Below are positions 1-6,624 of a stretch of 7,071 nucleotides of DNA, piece after piece (position 1 is the stretch's first letter; each line of letters starts with the position of its first letter). The notes under the pieces were generated by a model. The model ran no database searches. It worked only from the letters and a program-made list of their open reading frames with translations, and was not told where the DNA came from. Source of the DNA: a bacterium (lineage in GTDB: Bacteria > Desulfobacterota > Binatia > UBA12015); assembly GCA_018970825.1 (NCBI GenBank), contig JAGWVP010000164.1:1-7071 (forward strand). Reading direction: 5' to 3'. The position numbers were made by a program, and so were the translations under genes.

Positions 1-16
1 ATCCTCGGGCGGAACC

Positions 17-2293
17 TCAAGCCGCCTCGCCGTTCGCGATCGGCGCGTAGGCACGGCAGGGCTGGCCCTTGAGCGACGGGCAGGCCGGGAGCCCCGCGGG
101 CACGCCGTCGACGCCGGGGATCACCGGCAGCACGACCCGCGAGGGGCGGGCCGCAGAGCGCTCGACGGTGTTCACCTGGTTCGGTTGCGCCGGGAGCGCG
201 TCGAAGGTCCAGCGGATCCGGTCGCCGCCGGGCGCCGCGACCACGATGCGGACGCGCGAGCCGGCGCGGAAGACGTGCGCGAACGGGAAGATCTGCACGC
301 GCGCGAGCGCGGGCTCGCCCGACGGCAGGGGCGCGACCGTCTCCTCGCGCCCGTCGAACACCGGCCGGAGCTCGGTCGACTGGCTCTCGTCGATCGCGCG
401 GACCGACGCACGCAGCCAGCCGCTCTGCACGTAGGTCTCGTTGCCGTCGGGCCGCACCTCGGAGAGCGTCACCTGCAGGTCGGTGTCCTGCGCGGTCGAC
501 GACAGCCAGAGGTCGACGCTGCCGGTACCCGCCATGACGAGGGTCTCGGCGAGCGGGTCGCTCTCGTAGGAGAGCGCGGTGCCCTGCGGCGGGGCCTCCC
601 ACACCCAGTCGGGGTTCGCGTCCCAGCCGTCGCCGCCGTCGGGGAGCGTGGTGACCTGCGAGCGCGACGGGTCGTAGCGGAAGGAGTCGGCGCCGGCGCC
701 GACCGGCTCCGCGTCCGAGAGGCGGCCGCCGCGGTCGAGCCACCAGGTGGTCGCGCGCGTCCCGGGGATCGGCCAGGCGGAGAAGCCCTTCTCGAAGCTC
801 GGGAAGGTCTGGCCGGGAGGCCCGCCCGCGCCGTTCTCGAACAGGATGCGCACCCGCGGGTCGGCTTCGAAGCGCGCGCGCGCCTCCTCGAGGCTCGTCA
901 CGCCGGCGTAGCGGTCGCCCTCGAAGGGCGGGCTCGGCGTGCCGAAGACCGAGTCGCCGACCGTGTTCACGAGCAGCCGCTCGAGTCCGCCCGCGTGCGG
1001 CACGGTGTCGTCGACGTAGAGGCGCAGGAACTCGATCCAGCGCCCCATGAGGAGCGAGTTCAGCGACTCGGCGTGGCCGCCGTTGGTGAGCGAGAAGTGG
1101 GCGTTCGAGACGCCGAAGCGCTCGATCATGTTCGCCGCCCAGCCGCCGACCTGCTCGTCCTGCCAGGCGCCGGCGAAGAAGACCGGCATGCGGATGCGGT
1201 CGACGAAGGTCGCAGGCGCGAGCGGGTCGGCGACTGCGGGGACGTAGTACTCGTTCTTCTCGACGGTCTCGAGGATGTCGTTCGTGAAGCCGCGCAGCCG
1301 CATGTTGTCGATGCAGGTCTGGTCGCCGTTCTCGAGGCGCTTGCGCGACCACTTCTGGCCGCCGGGCTTGGCGTCGTTCTGCCGGCCCCGGGCCCACTCG
1401 AGCGCGAAGCCGTCGTTGAAGATGCCGCCGGGCCGCAGCGTCCCGCGCCCGGTGTCGGAGATCACCGAGAGGGGCGTGATCGCGGCGAGGCTCGGCGGGT
1501 TCAGCTGGGCGACGAAGAGCTGGCTGATGCCTGGGTAGGAGATCCCGACCATGCCGACCTTGTGGCCCTTCACCCAGGGCTGCGCCGCGATCGTCTCGAC
1601 GACGTCGTAGCCGTCGGTCGACTGGAGCGGCTCGAAGAACTCGAACACGCCGCCCGAGCAGCCGGTGCCGCGGATGTTCACGCCGACGGCGGCGTAGCCG
1701 AGCGTCGTCGCGATGAGCGTGCCCGGCTGCTTCGCCTCGGGATTCGACGGGTCGTAGCCCGAGTACTCGATCACGGTCGGGTAGGGGCCGTTCTCGGGCG
1801 GGCCGGGGAGGTAGACGTTGATCGAGAGCAGCGTGCCGTCGCGCGTGCGGAGGTAGCCGTAGCCGGGGCCGATCTGCTGCTCGGCGTAGGAGGCGGCCTC
1901 GGGGTGGTTTTCCCAGTCGGTGACGACCAGCGGGTCGGAGGCGACGAGGGCTGCGGAGCCGCCGGAGACGACGCGGTAGGTGCCGGGGGCGAGGTCGCGC
2001 AGCAGGAGGGAGCCCTGGTCGTCGGCGGCGGTCTGCTGGAGGACGCGGCCGGAGGCGTCGGTGAGTTCGAGGGGCTGGGAGGGGGCGGCGTTCACGAGCC
2101 AGACCTGGCGGACGCTGCCGTGGGATTCGTAGGGGGCGGGGAGGGCCTTGGAGAGATCGTAGCCGTTCTGGACGAAGGGGGGGGAGGAGTCGCTGCCGCA
2201 GGCGCTCGCGACGATCGCGGCGAGGGCGAGGAGAAGGGCTGCGGGCGCGGAGACGCGGGCGCGGCGGGCGCGGTGCGGGGGGCGACGGGGCAT
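17..2293 (-). CDS. CocE/NonD-family serine hydrolase, putative lipoprotein (X-Pro dipeptidyl-peptidase type)
   Basis: Predicted exported hydrolase of 758 residues that cleaves ester or amide bonds; the CocE/NonD family includes cocaine esterase, glutaryl-7-ACA acylase and X-Pro dipeptidyl-peptidases. Residues 1-31 are an Arg-rich n-region plus a hydrophobic stretch ending in VASAC, so Cys32 is a likely lipidation site (A at -3 is a weaker lipobox than L). Residues about 58-125 look like a small beta-sandwich domain (RQVWLVN to GTYRVVSGG). The alpha/beta-hydrolase domain follows: RGTGCSGG at 208-215, nucleophile elbow GISYPG with Ser252, probable Asp379 (AWQDEQ) and His407 (NGGHAES). From about 575 comes the C-terminal jelly-roll typical of the family (SYESDPLAETL, then VDLWLSSTAQDTD). 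The tail holds Cys738 and Cys746, a possible disulfide. The start at 2293 is preferred over the longer open frame (to 2506) because of the signal peptide and a GAGGAG site 6 nt upstream; the extra 71 residues look non-coding. The true substrate cannot be read from sequence. Confidence 0.93.
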   Translation of the reverse strand: MPRRPPHRARRARVSAPAALLLALAAIVASACGSDSSPPFVQNGYDLSKALPAPYESHGSVRQVWLVNAAPSQPLELTDASGRVLQQTAADDQGSLLLRDLAPGTYRVVSGGSAALVASDPLVVTDWENHPEAASYAEQQIGPGYGYLRTRDGTLLSINVYLPGPPENGPYPTVIEYSGYDPSNPEAKQPGTLIATTLGYAAVGVNIRGTGCSGGVFEFFEPLQSTDGYDVVETIAAQPWVKGHKVGMVGISYPGISQLFVAQLNPPSLAAITPLSVISDTGRGTLRPGGIFNDGFALEWARGRQNDAKPGGQKWSRKRLENGDQTCIDNMRLRGFTNDILETVEKNEYYVPAVADPLAPATFVDRIRMPVFFAGAWQDEQVGGWAANMIERFGVSNAHFSLTNGGHAESLNSLLMGRWIEFLRLYVDDTVPHAGGLERLLVNTVGDSVFGTPSPPFEGDRYAGVTSLEEARARFEADPRVRILFENGAGGPPGQTFPSFEKGFSAWPIPGTRATTWWLDRGGRLSDAEPVGAGADSFRYDPSRSQVTTLPDGGDGWDANPDWVWEAPPQGTALSYESDPLAETLVMAGTGSVDLWLSSTAQDTDLQVTLSEVRPDGNETYVQSGWLRASVRAIDESQSTELRPVFDGREETVAPLPSGEPALARVQIFPFAHVFRAGSRVRIVVAAPGGDRIRWTFDALPAQPNQVNTVERSAARPSRVVLPVIPGVDGVPAGLPACPSLKGQPCRAYAPIANGEAA
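2177..2184 (-). repeat. Homopolymeric C8 tract in hydrolase coding strand
   Basis: Eight consecutive G on the plus strand, C8 in the sense strand, covering the last two bases of the Ser37 codon and the codons of Pro38 and Pro39. It lies five residues after the putative lipidated Cys32. A one-base slip here would frameshift nearly the whole enzyme. The tract is seen directly; any role in variation is inference, since GC-rich genomes contain such runs by chance. Confidence 0.9.
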
Positions 2294-2299
2294 GAGGGG

Positions 2300-2305
2300 C
2301 TCCTC
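2300..2305 (-). promoter_or_regulatory. Ribosome binding site of the CocE-type hydrolase
   Basis: GAGGAG on the minus strand, six nucleotides before the ATG at 2293. It decides the start: the alternative ATG at 2506 would add 71 residues rich in Arg and Pro ahead of the signal peptide. Confidence 0.75.
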
Positions 2306-2341
2306 GGGTTGGGGCGGGGTTGCGCGTGGACGCGCGCGGCG

Positions 2342-2371
2342 AACGTAGGAGCGGGCGGAAGGGGCTGTCAA
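2342..2371 (-). promoter_or_regulatory. Candidate sigma70-type promoter for the CocE-type hydrolase
   Basis: On the minus strand TTGACA (2371..2366) matches the -35 consensus exactly and is followed, after 18 nt, by TACGTT (2347..2342), a 3-of-6 match to TATAAT. Transcription would begin near 2335, giving a leader of about 40 nt that contains the GAGGAG site. Its position suggests the hydrolase can be transcribed independently of the upstream P450. The weak -10 is the main doubt. Confidence 0.45.
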
Positions 2372-2517
2372 CCGCGGACGAGTCGCCTCCGGCGCAGCGT
2401 CGACCGCGCGGGTGGGGTCGCGTACCTGCTCTCGATCACCGAGGCGTCCTCCCGTCCGTGAGGGCCGCCGAGCAGCAGGGTTTCGGTCACCGTCGAGGCC
2501 GTGCACCGTGCGAAGCG

Positions 2518-2542
2518 CGGGCGGTCGTCGACGGCTCGCCCG
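2518..2542 (-). terminator. Weak hairpin just after the P450 stop, possible terminator
   Basis: CGGGCG (2518..2523) and CGCCCG (2537..2542) form six-pair arms around a 13-nt loop starting two bases after the P450 stop codon (TAG, 2546..2544). No T-tract follows in the direction of transcription, so intrinsic termination is doubtful. Its position suits transcript end formation or 3'-end protection. The rest of the gap 2294..2543 shows nothing beyond the promoter and ribosome binding site of the next gene. Confidence 0.2.
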
Positions 2543-2543
2543 T

Positions 2544-3794
2544 CTACCGCGCCGGCGTGAACCTCGCCGGCAGGCGCTTGATCCCGTGGATGAAGCCAGA
2601 GAGCAGCAGCTCGGGCGGTCCGCTCGCCTCGATGTCGGGCAGGCGGCGGAAGAGCTCCTCGAACATCACCCGGATCTCGCGCCGGGCGAGGTTCGCGCCG
2701 AGGCAGAAGTGGGGGCCTCCCGCGCCGAAGGCGACGTGTTCGTTCGGGTCGCGGCGCACGTCGAAGCGATACGGGTCGGGGATCGCGCGCTCGTCGCGGT
2801 TCGCCGAGTTGTAGAACATGACGACCTTCTCGCCCTCGCGGATCTTCGTGCCCCCGACCTCGACGTCGCGCGTCGCCGTGCGGCGGAAGTGGATGACCGG
2901 GGTCGCCCAGCGCACGATCTCCTCGATCGCGGTGGGAGCGATGCCGTCGAAGTCGGACTGCCAGGCGCGCTTCTGGTCGGGGTGGGCGGTCAGCGCGCGC
3001 AGCCCGTGGCTGATCGCGTTGCGGGTCGTCTCGTTTCCGGCGACGACGAGCAGGATGAAGAAGGAGCCGAGCTCCTGTGCGGTGAGCCGGTCGCCGTCGA
3101 CCTCGGCGTGCATGAGCGTCGAGGTGATGTCCTCGCGCGGCCGCACGAGCCGGTCCTCGCCCATCGCCTGGGCGTACTGGAAGAGCTCGAGCCCGGCGGC
3201 CATCAGGCCTTCCATCGTCGTCACGTACTCGGGGTCGCCGACGCCCAGGATCACGTTCGTGAGCTCGAGGATGCGCGCATGGTCCGACGGCGGGATGCCC
3301 ATCATGTCGCAGATGAGCTGGAGCGGCAGCCTCGCTGCGACGTCGCCCACGAACTCGCACTCGCCGCGGTCGGCGATCGAGTCGACGATCGCGCGTGCCT
3401 GCTCGCGGACCTGCTCGTCGATCCTGCCCACCATGCGGGGCGTGAAGCCCTTGTTCACGAGCTTGCGCAGCTTCGTGTGCTTGGGCGCGTCCATGTTGAT
3501 CATCGAGCCGAAGAACTCGTTCATCTCGACGGGCAGGTCGGCGATGTTGGAGCCCTTGCCGGAGATGAACGTCTCGGCGTCGCGGCTCACCTGCATGACG
3601 TCGGCGTGGCGGACGATCGCCCAGTAGCCGGGGCCCTTCGGGAAGCCGGGGACCTCGGGCTCCTCCTGGAAGCTCACCGGGCGCTCGGCTCGGAGCTTCG
3701 CGAAGATCCCTTCCCGGTCGGGGCGGAGCCAGGTCTCGGGCTGGCCGAGGCGGATCTCGTCGACGGAGAGGTCGGTCGTGGGGATGGGGATCAT
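2544..3794 (-). CDS. Cytochrome P450, CYP125/CYP124/CYP142-like
   Basis: Soluble cytoplasmic haem monooxygenase of 416 residues, normal length for a bacterial class I P450, needing a separate ferredoxin and reductase not encoded here. All hallmarks are intact: the I-helix oxygen-activation motif AGNETT at 252-257, the K-helix ExxR (Glu292, Arg295), the DPYRFD segment at 340-345, and the haem loop FGAGGPHFCLG with axial ligand Cys364. The C-helix region MDAPKHTKLRKLV (101-113), HFRRTATRD (302-310) and the ending FIHGIKRLPARF resemble the CYP125/124/142 group, whose characterised members hydroxylate the terminal carbon of cholesterol side chains or branched lipids; substrate here is inference. 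The start at 3794 is chosen because GGAGGAGA lies 8 nt upstream and MIPIPTTDLS is a typical N-terminus; the longer frame to 4145 would run antisense into the divergent gene. No KstR-like operator (TAGAACACGTTCTA-type) is visible upstream. Confidence 0.97.
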   Translation of the reverse strand: MIPIPTTDLSVDEIRLGQPETWLRPDREGIFAKLRAERPVSFQEEPEVPGFPKGPGYWAIVRHADVMQVSRDAETFISGKGSNIADLPVEMNEFFGSMINMDAPKHTKLRKLVNKGFTPRMVGRIDEQVREQARAIVDSIADRGECEFVGDVAARLPLQLICDMMGIPPSDHARILELTNVILGVGDPEYVTTMEGLMAAGLELFQYAQAMGEDRLVRPREDITSTLMHAEVDGDRLTAQELGSFFILLVVAGNETTRNAISHGLRALTAHPDQKRAWQSDFDGIAPTAIEEIVRWATPVIHFRRTATRDVEVGGTKIREGEKVVMFYNSANRDERAIPDPYRFDVRRDPNEHVAFGAGGPHFCLGANLARREIRVMFEELFRRLPDIEASGPPELLLSGFIHGIKRLPARFTPAR

Positions 3795-3802
3795 GGGGCG
3801 GG

Positions 3803-3810
3803 TCTCCTCC
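3803..3810 (-). promoter_or_regulatory. Ribosome binding site of the P450
   Basis: GGAGGAGA on the minus strand, eight nucleotides before the ATG at 3794. This near-perfect anti-16S match fixes the P450 start and rules out the 117-residue upstream extension. Confidence 0.85.
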
Positions 3811-3936
3811 GGGTCGTGCGGGCCTCGCAAGGCGTGCCCCTGCGAAGATGCCCCAAGGTTGCGCCCGGCGCGAGCGAGGGGGCATTCCCGGGGCGGGGCG
3901 CAGGGGAGGGCGCGCTTCGAAGGACGCGGTGGGCCT

Positions 3937-3968
3937 CGGCGTCCGGTCAACGGGCCCCCGAGACGCCG
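3937..3968. promoter_or_regulatory. Inverted repeat in the divergent P450/membrane-protein intergenic region
   Basis: CGGCGTC (3937..3943) and GACGCCG (3962..3968) are perfect 7-nt inverted arms around an 18-nt loop, within the 252-bp gap between the divergent genes. Read on the minus strand, the loop contains TTGACC (3950..3945), a 5-of-6 match to a -35 box for the P450, but no good -10 follows at normal spacing. An 8-bp palindrome CTTCGAAG lies close by at 3915..3922. These could be operator half-sites or chance in GC-rich DNA. I see no convincing promoter for the plus-strand gene in this gap. Confidence 0.25.
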
Positions 3969-4046
3969 TCGTCGAAGACTCCCGTGCGCATCGACTCGCG
4001 GAGGGCGCCGCGGTAACCGGGTGGTCGCGATGGCGCGAGATCCCCG

Positions 4047-6560
4047 ATGAGTCTGCGCGAGGACGCGAGGCCCGTGCTCGCGGGCTGGCGGACTGCGGTC
4101 GTCGACCTCGCGATCGGGGCGGCCGCCGCCGAGGTCGCCTTCCAACTTCGCTTCAACCTTCGCGGGGCGTCCGACTGGGACCTCGGGCCCCGGGCGCGGC
4201 TCGCCTGGATCGTCGTCACGGCCCTCGCCGTCGCGCTCTCCCGCTTGCTGCGAGCGGTGCGTGTTCGTGCCGCGTTAGGAGAGTCCCTCGACCGGCCGTC
4301 TCTCGGCGTCGACTCCGACGCGGCGCTCGCGCGGGCCGGGTTGACGACGCTTGCCACGGTCGCGGCGACGTTCGCACTCGGCGTGGTGCCCGACGCGATC
4401 GCCGTCGCGATCCTCGCCGTGACGACCTGGCTCCTGCTGCTCGTCGCCGAGCGACTGCGCCCGCGCCTGCGACCGTGGCGCGACGAGGTCGTGCTCGGGA
4501 TCGCGTGGAGTGTGCTCGCCCTCTGGTGGCTCTGGCCGCTGCCCTCTGCGTGGGAGCGCTCCTTCGGGCTCGTGCAGCGGGGCGAGCCTCTGGTCGTCGC
4601 GGACTCCTACCTGCTCGCGTGGATCCCCGCCTGGGGCTCGCACGTCCTCGGGACGCACCCGTGGCGCCTGTTCGAAGCACCGATCTTCTTCCCGGTCGGC
4701 TCCACGCTGGCGCTCTCGGACCACCTCCTCGGGATCCAGCCCCTGTTTGCGCCTGCGTGGCTCGCGACCCGGAACGGGGTGCTGGCGACCAACGCGACCG
4801 TGTTCCTCTCGTACCCGCTCGGAGCGCTCGCGGCGTATGCGTTCGCCCGGCGCTTCGCGGGGCGTCCCGCGGCCGCCGTGGCCGGAACGCTCTGGGCGTT
4901 CAACGTGTTCCGCTTTCAGCAGGTCGACGAGCGCCACATGCTCGCGAGCTGGGGAATCCCTCTCGCGCTCTTCTTCGCGGACCGGTGGCTCGAGCGGGGA
5001 CGGTGGCGAGACGCGGCGTGCTTCGCGTGCGCGCTCGCGGTGCAGACGCTCGCCGCTTTCTACCTGGCCTACGCAACCGTGCTCGCACTCGCGGCCTTCG
5101 CCCCTCTGGCCCTGCTGCGTCACCGGGCGGTGCTCGACGGACGGAGGCTCGCGGGGTTCGCGCTCGCGGCCGTGGCCGGCCTCCTGCCGTTGGCGGCGAC
5201 GAGCGTGCCGTACCTGCGGCTGCGCGCGGAGGGGATCCTTCCCGTGTTCGGGGGGCAGGGGGGGCCGATCGCGATCGGGCTCGCACCGGGCCTTCCCGCC
5301 TCGCGGATCATGCGATGGGCACGCGGCGAGGGGCCCGGCTGGGTGGGCTGGATGCTCGCGGCGCTCGCGCTGGTGCCCCCGTGGCGTGGGCGCAGTTCCG
5401 CGATCGCGATCGGGCTCGCGCTCGTGGCGATGGGGGTGCTCGTCGGTGTCGGGCCGGGTGGTCTGCCGGGGGCGCTCGGGGCGATCTCGCCCTACCGACT
5501 GCTCGTCGCGACCCTGCCCGGGTTCTCGACCGTGCGACTGCCCTACCGAATTGTCGTGGTCGCACAACTCGGAGTCGCCCTGCTCGCGGCGCTCGGCTTC
5601 GAACGGATCGGGCGGGACGCCTCACCGCGGATCCGTCCGGTTCTCGCCACCGTCGCGATCGCGGCGATGCTCGCGACGCAGGCGGCGCGTCCGGCGCTCT
5701 TGCTCGAGCGGGAGACGCTGTGGCGGGACGTGTCGCCCGCGATTCGGTGGCTTTCCGCGAACGGCGACGGCCGGGCGCTGCTCGAGGTGCCCGGCCGTTT
5801 CATGATCTCGGCCGCGCAGCGCATGTACTACGGCTCGTTCCACTGGCTTCCACTGGTGGAGGGCTACAGCGGGTACATGCCGCTCACACCGCAGGTCATC
5901 CACCGGATGGCGCGGGGTCTCCCTGCCGAGGCGACGGTGCAGGAACTCGTCGACCACGTCGATCTCGGCTGGATCCTCGTGCATCTCGGGCGGATCGAGC
6001 CGGGAAAGCGCGCGGAGTGGCTCGGGGCGTTGCCGGCGGGTCTCGAGCCCGTAGGCGTGTTCGGCGACGACCTGGTCGTGCGGGTGGATCGGCCGGTGCG
6101 AGAGGATCGCCGCGCGCGCCTGCGCCGCGGTGCGACGGAGAGCTTCGGCGGCGCGCCGCTCGTCCCGGTTGCCGCGCCGTGTCCCGGGTCGATCCGCTGG
6201 AAGGGGCCGTCTGCGCGAGTCGAGGGGGAGTCGTTCGAGGCGGAGGTGGAGGTGGAGAATCGTTCCGGTGCCGCGTGGCCGGGGTGGGCGATCGATCCGC
6301 GGCGGGAAGTCGCCGTGCACGGCGAGCTCGTGGGGGCGGACGAGAACGTACTGCGGGAGTGGACGGAAGCGCTGCCGGAGGACGTGGGGCCGGGGGAGAA
6401 GCTCCGGTTCCCGGTGTCCTTCGGGCAGGCGCCGTCGGAGGTGCGGTGGAGGCTGCGGCTCGGATTGGTGCAGGCGGTCGCGGGGGACCTGGCAGGGTGC
6501 GGGGTGGAGGGGGAGGAGGTGGGGGTGGAGGTGCGCGAGGGAGCCGCGGATCGCGGGTGA
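4047..6560 (+). CDS. Large multi-pass membrane protein, GT-C/YfhO-like putative glycosyltransferase
   Basis: Integral membrane protein of 837 residues with about 14 likely transmembrane segments; family assignment rests on recalled motif patterns. Residues 1-140 form a separate module with four hydrophobic segments (about 16-36, 52-71, 95-114, 116-136). The core begins with a segment at 147-164, then an extracytoplasmic loop with Asp186 in ADSYLLAW and the stretch FFPVGSTLALSDH (214-226), typical of GT-C-like proteins in which a first-loop acidic residue is catalytic. LPYRIVVVAQLGVALLAALG (498-517) is the conserved late membrane segment. After the last segment (about 531-550) comes a soluble region of about 285 residues: one part with SFHWLPLVEGYSGYMP (597-612), then a beta-rich Ig-like domain (about 725-832, VENRSGAAWPGW). 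Cys712 and Cys818 flank it and could form a disulfide. Such proteins move sugars from polyprenyl-phosphate donors onto envelope glycans or lipids; donor and acceptor are unknown. The ribosome binding site is weak (GAGA about 6 nt upstream), and no in-frame start lies just upstream. Confidence 0.8.
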   Translation: MSLREDARPVLAGWRTAVVDLAIGAAAAEVAFQLRFNLRGASDWDLGPRARLAWIVVTALAVALSRLLRAVRVRAALGESLDRPSLGVDSDAALARAGLTTLATVAATFALGVVPDAIAVAILAVTTWLLLLVAERLRPRLRPWRDEVVLGIAWSVLALWWLWPLPSAWERSFGLVQRGEPLVVADSYLLAWIPAWGSHVLGTHPWRLFEAPIFFPVGSTLALSDHLLGIQPLFAPAWLATRNGVLATNATVFLSYPLGALAAYAFARRFAGRPAAAVAGTLWAFNVFRFQQVDERHMLASWGIPLALFFADRWLERGRWRDAACFACALAVQTLAAFYLAYATVLALAAFAPLALLRHRAVLDGRRLAGFALAAVAGLLPLAATSVPYLRLRAEGILPVFGGQGGPIAIGLAPGLPASRIMRWARGEGPGWVGWMLAALALVPPWRGRSSAIAIGLALVAMGVLVGVGPGGLPGALGAISPYRLLVATLPGFSTVRLPYRIVVVAQLGVALLAALGFERIGRDASPRIRPVLATVAIAAMLATQAARPALLLERETLWRDVSPAIRWLSANGDGRALLEVPGRFMISAAQRMYYGSFHWLPLVEGYSGYMPLTPQVIHRMARGLPAEATVQELVDHVDLGWILVHLGRIEPGKRAEWLGALPAGLEPVGVFGDDLVVRVDRPVREDRRARLRRGATESFGGAPLVPVAAPCPGSIRWKGPSARVEGESFEAEVEVENRSGAAWPGWAIDPRREVAVHGELVGADENVLREWTEALPEDVGPGEKLRFPVSFGQAPSEVRWRLRLGLVQAVAGDLAGCGVEGEEVGVEVREGAADRG
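6495..6525 (+). other. Putative G-quadruplex motif before the stop codon of the membrane-protein gene
   Basis: Four G-runs (6495-6497, 6501-6504, 6509-6513, 6521-6525) with loops of 3, 4 and 7 nt satisfy the usual G3+N1-7 pattern. They lie on the coding strand about 35 nt before the stop, so the structure could form in the mRNA or the displaced DNA strand. The tract encodes a Gly/Glu/Val-rich end (GCGVEGEEVGVEV). The motif is seen directly; formation and function are not shown. Confidence 0.45.
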
Positions 6561-6624
6561 ACGCGCGGGATGGTGCGCTCGCGATGGCGCGGGCTCGAGG
6601 AGTCCCGGGGCCTGCGGTGGTCGC

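Noticed and set aside
185..2461. 758-residue plus-strand open frame antisense to the hydrolase
   Set aside because: Its product is a low-complexity Arg/Gly/Val/Ala/Asp string with no domain. It arises because stop codons are rare opposite GC-rich coding DNA; the minus-strand frame carries a signal peptide, catalytic triad and ribosome binding site.
3827..3838. Sigma54-like promoter upstream of the P450 (minus strand GGCACG then TTGC)
   Set aside because: The two elements are separated by 2 nt rather than the required 4, and sigma54 promoters tolerate little spacing change.
2412..4016. 534-residue plus-strand open frame opposite the P450
   Set aside because: Composition is typical of an antisense shadow; the P450 motifs on the minus strand are complete.
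4025..4037. 13-bp sequence TCGCGATGGCGCG repeated at 6579..6591 on either side of the membrane-protein gene
   Set aside because: Short, made of common GC-rich words, and with no further flanking identity or gene-transfer signs; most likely chance.
3795..4145. N-terminal extension of the P450 to an ATG at 4145
   Set aside because: The extra 117 residues are Arg/Pro-rich, lack P450 similarity, and run antisense over the start of the divergent gene; GGAGGAGA supports the start at 3794.
5267..5419. Direct repeat GATCGCGATCGGGCTCGC at 5267 and 5402
   Set aside because: Both copies encode the same hydrophobic IAIGLA stretch in membrane segments; explained by biased codon use rather than a functional repeat.
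6561..6624. Bidirectional terminator in the convergent gap
   Set aside because: Only 4-5 bp arms can be paired (for example CGGGA at 6566 with TCCCG at 6603, 32-nt loop) and there is no T-tract on either strand.
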